From JAXDBV01 sp034678415 (GTDB lineage: Bacteria > Bacteroidota > Bacteroidia > Bacteroidales > VadinHA17), in NCBI GenBank assembly GCA_034678415.1, contig JAXDBV010000218.1, positions 1 through 7,641 of the forward strand: 7,641 nt of DNA, given 5' to 3'. Every line of letters begins with the position of its first letter. Position 1 is the stretch's first letter. A model generated the notes under the pieces. That model did not search any database, was not told the DNA's origin, and saw nothing but the letters and a program-made list of their open reading frames with translations. The position numbers and the translations under genes are program-made. Positions 1 through 5,808 of the stretch are shown here, one piece after another.

Positions 1-810
1 CATGAGTATTTCCAGGGTGTTCCCGAGATCAGTGACAGGCCATGGGTAAAGTATGTATGGAAGCGGATAGAACAGTTAACGGTTCCAAACATAGCTGTAA
101 AATATACCGTTAATAGTTCCATCGCACGGTTGTACCGAGAGGAATACCATACGGAGTTTAAAGTAGTAAGGAACCTGTCGCTTCGATGGCTGCCCGGGGT
201 ACGGAAAACGCGGGCTGACCTCGATCTGCCGACCGGTATGCCCATCCTTGTGGTACAGGGTACCGGTATTAACAAGGACAGGGGTGTGGAGGAAGCGGTG
301 ATGGCCATGTCATATCTCGATAATGCCATGCTGTTGATCATTGGCAGCGGGGACAGGATCGCGGCATTGAAACAATTGGTTTCACAACTGAAACTGGAAG
401 GGCGAGTACTTTTTCGGGGGAAGATGCCTTATACGGAAATGATGCAGCACACCTCATGTGCGGATGTTGGTCTCTCGCTGGATAAGGGTATTCATTTGAA
501 TTACCGATACAGCCTGCCCAATAAGCTGTTTGATTATATACAGGCCGGTATCCCGGTCATCGTGTCTGATCTGCCCGAGGTGAGGAATATTGTAGAAGGC
601 TACGGGATAGGAGAGGTAACCAACACCCATGATCCTGCGCTGCTTGCAACAGTGTTCAGGCGGGTGCTCGGTGATACCGTTTTATTGTCAGAATGGAGAA
701 AGAACCTGGAGAAGGCGGCAGCAGAGCTATGCTGGGAGAATGAGGAAAAGGTGCTGATGAAGATTTACCGTGATGCTGGATGGCTGTTTAACGGTCCTGC
801 GACACCCTGA
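1..810 (+). CDS. GT4-type glycosyltransferase, C-terminal part (5' truncated by window edge)
   Basis: The frame is open from base 1, so the gene starts outside the window and 269 residues are visible. The TTG at 130 is an internal codon, not the start. The visible part begins with HEYFQGVPEI, which resembles the end of the N-terminal Rossmann half of Bacteroidota group-1 glycosyltransferases. A second half follows: QGTGINKDRGVEEAV (residues 86-100), LLIIGSGD (111-118), and the donor-binding stretch around SLPNKLFDYIQAGIPVIVSD (171-190). The last resembles the 'LPNK(L/I)F-E/D-Y-x-x-AG-P-V' signature of GT4 enzymes. The family transfers a sugar from a nucleotide-sugar donor, often in exopolysaccharide or glycolipid synthesis; the acceptor here is unknown. 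It converges on the DUF2062 gene, with the last 23 bases overlapping. Family call is firm, substrate is not. Confidence 0.9.
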   Translation, partial: HEYFQGVPEISDRPWVKYVWKRIEQLTVPNIAVKYTVNSSIARLYREEYHTEFKVVRNLSLRWLPGVRKTRADLDLPTGMPILVVQGTGINKDRGVEEAVMAMSYLDNAMLLIIGSGDRIAALKQLVSQLKLEGRVLFRGKMPYTEMMQHTSCADVGLSLDKGIHLNYRYSLPNKLFDYIQAGIPVIVSDLPEVRNIVEGYGIGEVTNTHDPALLATVFRRVLGDTVLLSEWRKNLEKAAAELCWENEEKVLMKIYRDAGWLFNGPATP

Positions 811-1294
811 CCTGTTTCTCTTTTGCTTCAAACTTCCTGAAAACAAACACTAAAGAATAAAAGAGGATAATGGTGACGGGTACCATGAGTACCATCCAGA
901 CCGCAATTCCCATGATGTTGGAGAGCCAAAGTTTCTGCATGGCATCCCACCAGTCGGCTCTGACCAGTTCCAACCGTTCCCTGAGGGTAAGAGCCACATC
1001 GGGATGCCGGAACACAAATTCCCCGATCCTGATAAATGGGACTAGGAAGATGAGCTGTAAAGGGTAGACAAAATAGTTGACCGCTTGTATTACCACCATG
1101 TTGAGGCGGAATGCCAGGGCGAGGGCGGCACACAGGATGGTTGACACACCGATTACCGGTATCAGGCCAATGACAGCGCCAAGGGTTACCGACCATGCCA
1201 GTTTTTCAGGACTGATGCCCTGTTTCAGGAAACCGAGCAGGGGGTTGAGAAACTTTTCCTGTAAGTAGCTCACCTTGCAACAGGATTTGTTCAA
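788..1294 (-). CDS. DUF2062 family small integral membrane protein
   Basis: A 168-residue membrane protein of unknown function. The segment GISPEKLAWSVTLGAVIGLIPVIGVST (about residues 26-52, split here only by description) matches the hallmark of DUF2062: a 'G-x-S/T-P-x-x-L-A' entry, a Gly-rich helix and a P-x-x-G turn, then FRLN (62-65) and NYFVYPLQ (73-80). Predicted membrane segments lie near 35-62, 72-92 and 122-152; the tail is charged and probably cytoplasmic. The frame opens with TTG at 1294, whose first bases form a TTGA overlap with the stop of the nitroreductase gene; a GTG at 1273 (codon 8) is a real alternative. Translational coupling to the nitroreductase is likely. DUF2062 domains occur alone or fused to glycosyltransferases in other bacteria, which is a loose parallel to the convergent glycosyltransferase next door. 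Confidence 0.85.
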   Translation of the reverse strand: MNKSCCKVSYLQEKFLNPLLGFLKQGISPEKLAWSVTLGAVIGLIPVIGVSTILCAALALAFRLNMVVIQAVNYFVYPLQLIFLVPFIRIGEFVFRHPDVALTLRERLELVRADWWDAMQKLWLSNIMGIAVWMVLMVPVTIILFYSLVFVFRKFEAKEKQVRVSQDR

Positions 1295-1899
1295 TATCGG
1301 TTAAAACTCAGTATCTCTTCCCTGCTTTTCCTTCTCTTTTCCCTTTTTTCACCGGCCGGGTAGCCCAGGGTGATGATCAGTCCGATTCTCTTTCGTCTTG
1401 GAACGCCCAGTAGTTTCTTCACTTTTTTCTCGTTGAACCAGCCCATCATGCAGGTTCCGAGGCCTTCGGCTTCTGCCTGAAGACAGAAATGTTCAGCGGC
1501 GATGGCGATATCCATGAGGGGGAAGTCACGTCTCTTGATTTTTGAACCCAGGAAGGTATATATCTTGGTTGGTTCACGCACGATCACAACGATCACGGGT
1601 GCCTGTCGTGTAAAATGATTAACAGGCAGGATACGGTCAGTGGTGGCATCGGCCACTCTGTTTTTCAGATCGGGATCATTGACCACGATGAATTTCCAGG
1701 GTTGTGCGTTGCTGGCCGAAGGGGCAAGGCGGGCCGCTTCGATGCAGCGTTCAATGAGAGCCTGTTCCACCGGTCGTGAGTGATAAGCCCTGTCGCTCTG
1801 ACGCGATAAAAAGAGTTGAAAAAGCCCGTCACCGGTAACGATTGTTTTATTGTCTTCCAATGGCTGCAATTTTATCTGATTCGTATATTTCCTTTCCAT
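1291..1899 (-). CDS. nitroreductase family FMN-dependent oxidoreductase
   Basis: A 202-residue protein with the nitroreductase fold: SRQSDRAY (32-39, the 'R-x-S-x-R-x-Y' FMN phosphate-binding element), APSASNAQPWKF (59-70), DIAIAAEHFCLQAEAEGLGTC (about 130-150) and MMGWF (151-155), followed by ITLGYP (176-181). Members are cytoplasmic dimers that use FMN and NAD(P)H to reduce nitro groups, quinones or enones; the natural substrate cannot be read from sequence. The C-terminus is rich in Lys and Arg (KREKRRKSREE, 185-195). I chose ATG at 1899; a GTG at 1905 in the same frame lies 9 bases after an AAGGA and would add two residues. Either start lies inside the 3' end of the Rossmann gene (overlap 53 or 59 bases), and the stop overlaps the DUF2062 start by four bases, so this is the middle of an operon. 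Confidence 0.9.
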   Translation of the reverse strand: MERKYTNQIKLQPLEDNKTIVTGDGLFQLFLSRQSDRAYHSRPVEQALIERCIEAARLAPSASNAQPWKFIVVNDPDLKNRVADATTDRILPVNHFTRQAPVIVVIVREPTKIYTFLGSKIKRRDFPLMDIAIAAEHFCLQAEAEGLGTCMMGWFNEKKVKKLLGVPRRKRIGLIITLGYPAGEKREKRRKSREEILSFNRY

Positions 1900-2506
1900 A
1901 ATCACCGTTTGCTATCCTTATCATAGCCCTTGCCACAGTGCTTGCCTGTATTCCCCTGAATTTTTTCAGGCTTCCTCCCAAAAGAAAACCGGTAATCTTC
2001 ATGAATCCCTTCCCCACTTGTTCTCCCATTCGGAACTCCTTTCTCTTTCCGAGCAGGAGGGACGGTCGCAGGATTGAAATCCTGCTGAACGGCTGTTTCC
2101 TGATGCTCTCTTCCATTTGTCCTTTGGTCTGAAGGTAGAAGTTGCGCGATGCCGGGTTGGCGCCAATAGAGCTGATCACGAGGAAATGCCGTACATTGTT
2201 TTTACTTCCGAGAGCGGCGATCCTGTCAGGGTATTCGAGGTCAACTTTCCGGAATTTCTCCTGCGAGCCTGCCTTTTTAATGGTGGTGCCAAGGCAACAG
2301 AAGATTTCATCCCCGCGGATCAGACCGGCCGATTCTTCCAGCTTGTCAAAATCAATAATATGGTTGACGACGTTTCTGTTCCCGGGGTTGAATGGTGTGC
2401 GTGTAAAGGTAAGGATCCTGTCATAACGGTCATCATTGGCGAGCTGTTCAACCATGTGGCTTCCCACAAGACCTGTGGCACCGAAGACGAGGGCTGTTTT
2501 TTTCAT
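1847..2506 (-). CDS. NAD(P)-binding Rossmann-fold protein, atypical SDR (HTATIP2/TIP30-like)
   Basis: A 219-residue protein starting MKKTALVFGATGLVG. The GATGLVG motif (9-15) is the G-x-x-G-x-x-G dinucleotide loop at the expected place right after the first beta strand. CLGTT (71-75), ISSIGA (111-116) and Y124-x-x-x-K128 (in FYLQTKGQ) are the remaining atypical-SDR landmarks, with S112/S113 as the likely catalytic serine; LRPSLLLG (146-153) follows. Length fits the family, which includes TIP30-like oxidoreductases of unclear substrate. The frame extends 40 codons upstream to 2626, but that part lies inside the gamma-glutamyltransferase gene and would put residues before the first beta strand, so ATG at 2506, 10 bases after the transferase stop, is preferred. 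Its C-terminal end (GKEIYESDKIAAIGRQ) still looks family-like although it overlaps the nitroreductase start. Confidence 0.88.
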   Translation of the reverse strand: MKKTALVFGATGLVGSHMVEQLANDDRYDRILTFTRTPFNPGNRNVVNHIIDFDKLEESAGLIRGDEIFCCLGTTIKKAGSQEKFRKVDLEYPDRIAALGSKNNVRHFLVISSIGANPASRNFYLQTKGQMEESIRKQPFSRISILRPSLLLGKRKEFRMGEQVGKGFMKITGFLLGGSLKKFRGIQASTVARAMIRIANGDYGKEIYESDKIAAIGRQ

Positions 2507-2516
2507 GGTGTATGCA

Positions 2517-4211
2517 TTAGTAACCGGCTGCCTGTCCGTCTTTTCTTGATTCGGAGGCTCCATAATAGACCTTGTGTTTTTCATCCCAGAGGATAGCCTG
2601 GTATCCTCCAAAGCCGTCAATACCATGCTGTATCCTGTGTCCTTTTCTTACCAGTGCTCTGACCGTTTCGTTGTTGAACCCTGATTCGAGGAATACGGTT
2701 CCTCCATCAGTCATCAGGGTGCCTGTAGGTTCGGAAGAGCCGCTGTGTCGCATCCGTGGGGCGTCACCTGCTTCCTGCAGGTTCATCCCGAAATCGATGA
2801 GGTTAACGATGATCTGCACGTGTCCCTGCGGCTGCATATCACCGCCCATCACACCGAAGCTGACCCAGGGTTTTCCGTCCCTCGTGATAAAGGCGGGGAT
2901 AATAGTATGAAATGGCCGTTTGCGCGGGGCATAGGTGTTATAATGTCCCTCCTGAAGGGTGAACAGTTCACCCCTGTCCTGTAATACGAAGCCCAGCCCA
3001 GGGGGGGTCATGCCCGATCCCATTCCACGGTAATTGCTTTGGATGAGTGACACCATATTATTATATTTATCCGCCACGGTAAGATAAATCGTCTCATCCT
3101 GTTTCAGTTTGCCGGTATCGTACCTTCGGGCAGCGCGGTCAGGGCTGATCAGTGCGCGTCGTTCGGCCGCATATTCCTTTGAAATAAGCTGTGCGACAGG
3201 TATTTTGTTGAAGGCCGGATCGGCATAATATTTTGCCCTGTCTTCGTATGCCAGCTTCTTGGCTTCCAGGAACAGGTGCATGGATTCGGCGCTGCCAAAT
3301 CCCATGGAATGCAGGTCGTATGCTTCGAGGATGTTAAGCATCTGCAGGACGGCAATCCCCTGTCCGTTGGGCGGCAATTCCCACACATCATAACCGCGAT
3401 AGCAGGTGGAGACAGGTTCTACCCATTCGGATGTGTGGGAGGCAAGGTCATCGTAAGAGAGGAACCCTCCCTGTTCTTTCATGAACTGATCAATAACCCG
3501 TGCAATCTCCCCTTTGTAAAAGGCATCGCGGCCATCGCGGACGATTGTTTCCAGGGTGTTGGCGAGGAAAGGATTCCTGAATAGCTCTCCGCGGGCCGGT
3601 GCTTTGCCTCCGGGCATGAATATTTCCCTGAAATTGGGGTACTTTTCCAGGTTTCGTGCGTTGCTGGCCCAGTAGTATGCGATGAGTTCGGTAACGGCGA
3701 ACCCGTTCCTGGCATAATCGATTGCCGGCTGCAGAATGGTTTTCATCGGCAGGCTGCCGAATTTCTTATTCATCTCGAACCATCCGTCCACACAGCCCGG
3801 GACGGATACCGGCAGGGGGCCAGTGGGAGGGATCTGTGTGATCCCTTTCTCCAGGAAATAGTCGAGTGTGAGTGATGCCGGTGACCGGCCACTGGCGTTC
3901 AGCCCATACAGTTTCTTTGTCCCGGCATGCCAGATGATGGCGAAGAGGTCGCCGCCTATGCCGCTGCCGGTAGGCTCTACCAGTCCCATCATGGCGCTGG
4001 CGGCGATGGCAGCGTCCACTGCATTGCCACCCTGCTTCAATATATCCAATGCCACCTGTGTGGCCAGTGGCTGGCTGGTGGCTGCCATACCGTTCTGCGC
4101 CAGAACTTCCGAACGGGTGGCAAACGGAAGACCAGTTATGCGGTCCTGTCCTTTCGTGTACATTGCACTGAAGACCAACATGATGATCAGCAATAATGTT
4201 CTGTTTTTCAT
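2517..4211 (-). CDS. ggt: gamma-glutamyltransferase family proenzyme, exported
   Basis: A 564-residue Ntn-hydrolase. The N-terminus (K2, R4, then LLLIIMLVFSAMY, with a possible cut after TKG at about 21) is a signal peptide, so the enzyme should act in the periplasm. MAATSQPLATQVALDILKQG (42-61), GGNAVDAAIAAS (61-72) and VEPTGSGIGGD (78-88) are the classic large-subunit start. The self-cleavage site and nucleophile is predicted as T374 in ETIYLTVAD (373-381), followed by SLIQSNYRGMGSG (388-400) and the oxyanion-side GVMGGDMQPQG (453-463). Autocleavage would give a large subunit up to 373 and a small one of 191 residues. The family hydrolyses or transfers gamma-glutamyl groups, as from glutathione. 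The motif T-I-Y-L-T-V-A-D, instead of the T-T-H-x-S-V-V-D of E. coli Ggt, and NASGRSP (105-111) resemble the YwrD/acylase-like branch, so the true substrate may differ. It is the first gene of a four-gene string, with a 322-base leader region before it. Confidence 0.93.
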   Translation of the reverse strand: MKNRTLLLIIMLVFSAMYTKGQDRITGLPFATRSEVLAQNGMAATSQPLATQVALDILKQGGNAVDAAIAASAMMGLVEPTGSGIGGDLFAIIWHAGTKKLYGLNASGRSPASLTLDYFLEKGITQIPPTGPLPVSVPGCVDGWFEMNKKFGSLPMKTILQPAIDYARNGFAVTELIAYYWASNARNLEKYPNFREIFMPGGKAPARGELFRNPFLANTLETIVRDGRDAFYKGEIARVIDQFMKEQGGFLSYDDLASHTSEWVEPVSTCYRGYDVWELPPNGQGIAVLQMLNILEAYDLHSMGFGSAESMHLFLEAKKLAYEDRAKYYADPAFNKIPVAQLISKEYAAERRALISPDRAARRYDTGKLKQDETIYLTVADKYNNMVSLIQSNYRGMGSGMTPPGLGFVLQDRGELFTLQEGHYNTYAPRKRPFHTIIPAFITRDGKPWVSFGVMGGDMQPQGHVQIIVNLIDFGMNLQEAGDAPRMRHSGSSEPTGTLMTDGGTVFLESGFNNETVRALVRKGHRIQHGIDGFGGYQAILWDEKHKVYYGASESRKDGQAAGY

Positions 4212-4315
4212 GAATTCACCTGTATTTATACTATCACGATGGCATCTGCCAGGTTACCGTACCACCGTTGCTGATGCCCTACCTGCACCGCAACCTGGAG
4301 GATGGAATGCAGCAG

Positions 4316-4364
4316 CGGCAGGGCTGTGTCTATTCATGCCCGCTTTAAGGGTTGCTTCCTGCCG
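4316..4364 (-). promoter_or_regulatory. possible RNA stem in the ggt leader
   Basis: The + strand segments cggcagg (4316-4322) and cctgccg (4358-4364) are exact inverted copies, giving a 7-bp GC-rich stem with a 35-base loop in the minus-strand RNA. The 5' arm begins a few codons after the Cys-Cys pair of the candidate leader ORF and the loop contains its stop codon, so a ribosome paused at the Cys codons or completing the ORF would affect folding. A second pairing, aagggttg (4347-4354) with caacccct (4421-4428), one G-U pair included, would compete with it. No U run follows, so a Rho-independent terminator is not supported. Confidence 0.25.
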
Positions 4365-4414
4365 GCAGAACAACATGGCAACTGTACTAATCGGATGAAA
4401 TTATTCACCATCAT
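4334..4414 (-). CDS. candidate 26-residue leader peptide with Cys-Cys, upstream of ggt
   Basis: The ORF reads MMVNNFIRLVQLPCCSAGRK and then QPLKRA before TGA. It starts with two ATG codons right after a run of seven A, the kind of A-rich start context favoured in Bacteroidota. Two adjacent TGT cysteine codons stand at 4370-4375 (codons 14-15). The ORF ends 122 bases before ggt, and a 7-bp stem can form whose 5' arm lies in the coding part and whose 3' arm lies after the stop. The layout is that of a transcription or translation attenuator that reads Cys-tRNA, and glutathione cleavage by Ggt is a route to cysteine. No homologue is known to me with certainty, and a 26-codon ORF can arise by chance in 322 bases, so this is a hypothesis. 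Confidence 0.35.
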   Translation of the reverse strand: MMVNNFIRLVQLPCCSAGRKQPLKRA

Positions 4415-4427
4415 TTTTTTCAACCCC

Positions 4428-4458
4428 TGAAGATACAAATCAAAACCAATTACCTCAA
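4428..4458 (-). promoter_or_regulatory. weak Bacteroidota-type promoter candidate for the ggt string
   Basis: On the minus strand TTG (4456-4458) is followed after 20 bases by TATCTTCA (4428-4435), which matches four of the six fixed bases of the Bacteroidota -7 element TAnnTTTG at about the right distance from a -33 TTTG/TTG. Transcription would begin just upstream of the candidate leader ORF. If this promoter is the one used, the 4421-4428 arm of the alternative pairing would be only partly transcribed. Short degenerate matches like this are common by chance. Confidence 0.18.
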
Positions 4459-4533
4459 CTACTATACCGGTTCATGCACGGGAAACTTATCAACCGTATG
4501 GCAGGAAAGGGATGTGTCATGAAGCTATTTCTT

Positions 4534-5790
4534 TTACAGTCCCAGCAACATCCTGTCGGGATGAGCCTTGCCGAAGATCATGGTGGATGGTTTTTCGATA
4601 AACTCCTTTATTTTCACCAGGAAGCTAACCGAGTCTTTCCCGTCAATGATCCGGTGATCATACGACAATGCCAGGTACATGACCGGTCTTATCTCAATTT
4701 TTCCTTCCACAGCCACGGGCCGGTTCACGATATTATGCATTCCCAGGATGGCGGCTTGCGGGGGGTTGAGAAGCGGCGTGGAGAGCATGGATCCGAACAG
4801 TCCGCCGTTTGTGATGGTGAAGGTGCCTCCGGCCAGGTCGTCTATGGATATCCGGTTACTGCGGGCTTTGTTTGCGAGCCCGGCAATAGCCTTTTCCATT
4901 TCTGCCATGGTCATCGATTCGGTGTTGCGCAGTACGGGAACCATCAGTCCTTTATCGGTCTGCACAGCAATACCAATGTCGCAGTAATGGTGGTACACCA
5001 GTTCATTCCCGTCGATCATGGCATTGACGTTGGGGAACAGGCGGAGCGCTTCCGTGGCAGCCCTGGTGAAGAACGACATTAAACCCAGCCTGACGCCGTA
5101 TTTCTTTATGAATTCATCCTGATAGGTCTGTCGCAGCCTTATGACCTCGCTCATGTCTGCCTCGTTGAATGTGGTGAGCATGGCCGTCTGGTTTTTCACG
5201 GCAACCAACCTTTCCGACAGTTTTTTTCTCAGCTGTGACATTTTTTTCCGTTCCGTCGTCCTTGTTTTGTCTTCTGAAGGAGAAGGAATGGTCGTTTCCT
5301 TTTCCTGTTGCCTTGATTGAATGACCAGATCCACCTCTTTGGAAGTAATATGTTTGAGCCCCTCCAGGATATCGTTGACCGTCAATCCGTGTTCTTCCAT
5401 CATTTTTTTTGCCAGGGGAGTGGCTTTCACCTTATCGGAAGGAAGGGGGGCATGCACGGTTGTTTCAGGTACCGTTGAGGGTTTCTCAGAAGGGGTGGGG
5501 GCGGCAGGGGACTCATCAGGCGCTTTAGCCCTTTTGGCCTTCCCTTTAGCAGAGGTGTCAATGGTACAGGCCACTGAGCCTACTGGCACAGTGGTATTGG
5601 CTTCAATGAGAATCCTGATTTTCCCCTGTTCCGGGGCAAGGAGCGGAAGGGTTGCCTTTTCTGATTCCACCTCGGCCAGTTCCTGGTCTTTCTCGACGAA
5701 ATCACCATCGGAAACCAGCCAGCCGGCTAATTCAACCTCGGTGATCGATTCACCGGGGCCTGGTATTTTCACGTCAATGATCATGGTCAT
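4534..5790 (-). CDS. sucB: 2-oxoglutarate dehydrogenase E2 (dihydrolipoyllysine succinyltransferase)
   Basis: A 418-residue E2 subunit that moves the succinyl group from E1-bound thiamine diphosphate to CoA through lipoyl-lysine, in the cytoplasmic TCA-cycle complex. Order of parts: lipoyl domain (about 3-78) with the lipoylated lysine K45 in ESEKA; an Ala/Pro/Lys-rich linker (about 80-120); a peripheral-subunit-binding domain (about 122-157); a charged linker; and the catalytic domain (about 183-418). GIAVQTDKGLMVPVLRN (273-289), FTITNGGLFGS (324-334) and SYDHRIIDG (376-384) are the acyltransferase core, with H379 and D383 as catalytic residues. It begins 18 bases after the sucA stop; ATG at 5784 is a possible alternative start two codons in. 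The length matches SucB. Two things differ from the E. coli protein: a longer end (GKAHPDRMLLGL) and a binding domain that lacks the usual G-x-G-x-x-G-R-I/V turn. E2 of a different 2-oxo acid complex is unlikely given the adjacent sucA. Confidence 0.95.
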   Translation of the reverse strand: MTMIIDVKIPGPGESITEVELAGWLVSDGDFVEKDQELAEVESEKATLPLLAPEQGKIRILIEANTTVPVGSVACTIDTSAKGKAKRAKAPDESPAAPTPSEKPSTVPETTVHAPLPSDKVKATPLAKKMMEEHGLTVNDILEGLKHITSKEVDLVIQSRQQEKETTIPSPSEDKTRTTERKKMSQLRKKLSERLVAVKNQTAMLTTFNEADMSEVIRLRQTYQDEFIKKYGVRLGLMSFFTRAATEALRLFPNVNAMIDGNELVYHHYCDIGIAVQTDKGLMVPVLRNTESMTMAEMEKAIAGLANKARSNRISIDDLAGGTFTITNGGLFGSMLSTPLLNPPQAAILGMHNIVNRPVAVEGKIEIRPVMYLALSYDHRIIDGKDSVSFLVKIKEFIEKPSTMIFGKAHPDRMLLGL

Positions 5791-5808
5791 TTATTGTGAT
5801 GAATCTTT

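Larger units (their letters stand above)
4212..4533. other. 322-base intergenic region between sucB and ggt
   Basis: This is the only sizeable gap in the window. On the minus strand it should carry the end of the sucAB transcript and the promoter and 5' leader of the ggt string. I see no clear intrinsic terminator after sucB: no GC-rich stem followed by a U run. It contains a 26-codon candidate leader ORF (4334-4414), a 7-bp stem (4316-4322 with 4358-4364), a weak promoter-like pair near 4428-4458, and a 6-bp complementary pair nearer ggt (+ strand gatgcc at 4273-4278 and ggcatc at 4241-4246). It matches no riboswitch class I can recognise. The last 15 bases before the ggt ATG have no strong Shine-Dalgarno. 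Confidence 0.7.

Noticed and set aside
2117..2596. 159-codon open frame on the + strand
   Set aside because: It is antisense to the Rossmann gene and the end of ggt, with no family-like sequence; the minus-strand genes explain the region.
2507..2626. 40-codon N-terminal extension of the Rossmann gene
   Set aside because: It lies inside the 3' end of ggt, and the MKKTALVFGATG start at 2506 places the first beta strand exactly where the family begins.
3001..3007. Run of seven G (C on the coding strand) in ggt, as a possible phase-variable tract
   Set aside because: It codes for T-P-P in a conserved part of the small subunit, the frame is intact, and seven is short for slippage-based switching.
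4212..4440. Known riboswitch in the ggt leader
   Set aside because: I could not match the region to conserved cores of SAM, cobalamin, TPP or glycine riboswitches by eye; a covariance-model search would be decisive.
4487..4533. Possible terminator after sucB
   Set aside because: I found no GC-rich stem with a following U run in the minus-strand sequence after the stop at 4534.
4474..5082. 202-codon open frame on the + strand
   Set aside because: It lies antisense to the conserved catalytic domain of sucB and its translation has no recognisable domain; open antisense frames are common opposite coding DNA.
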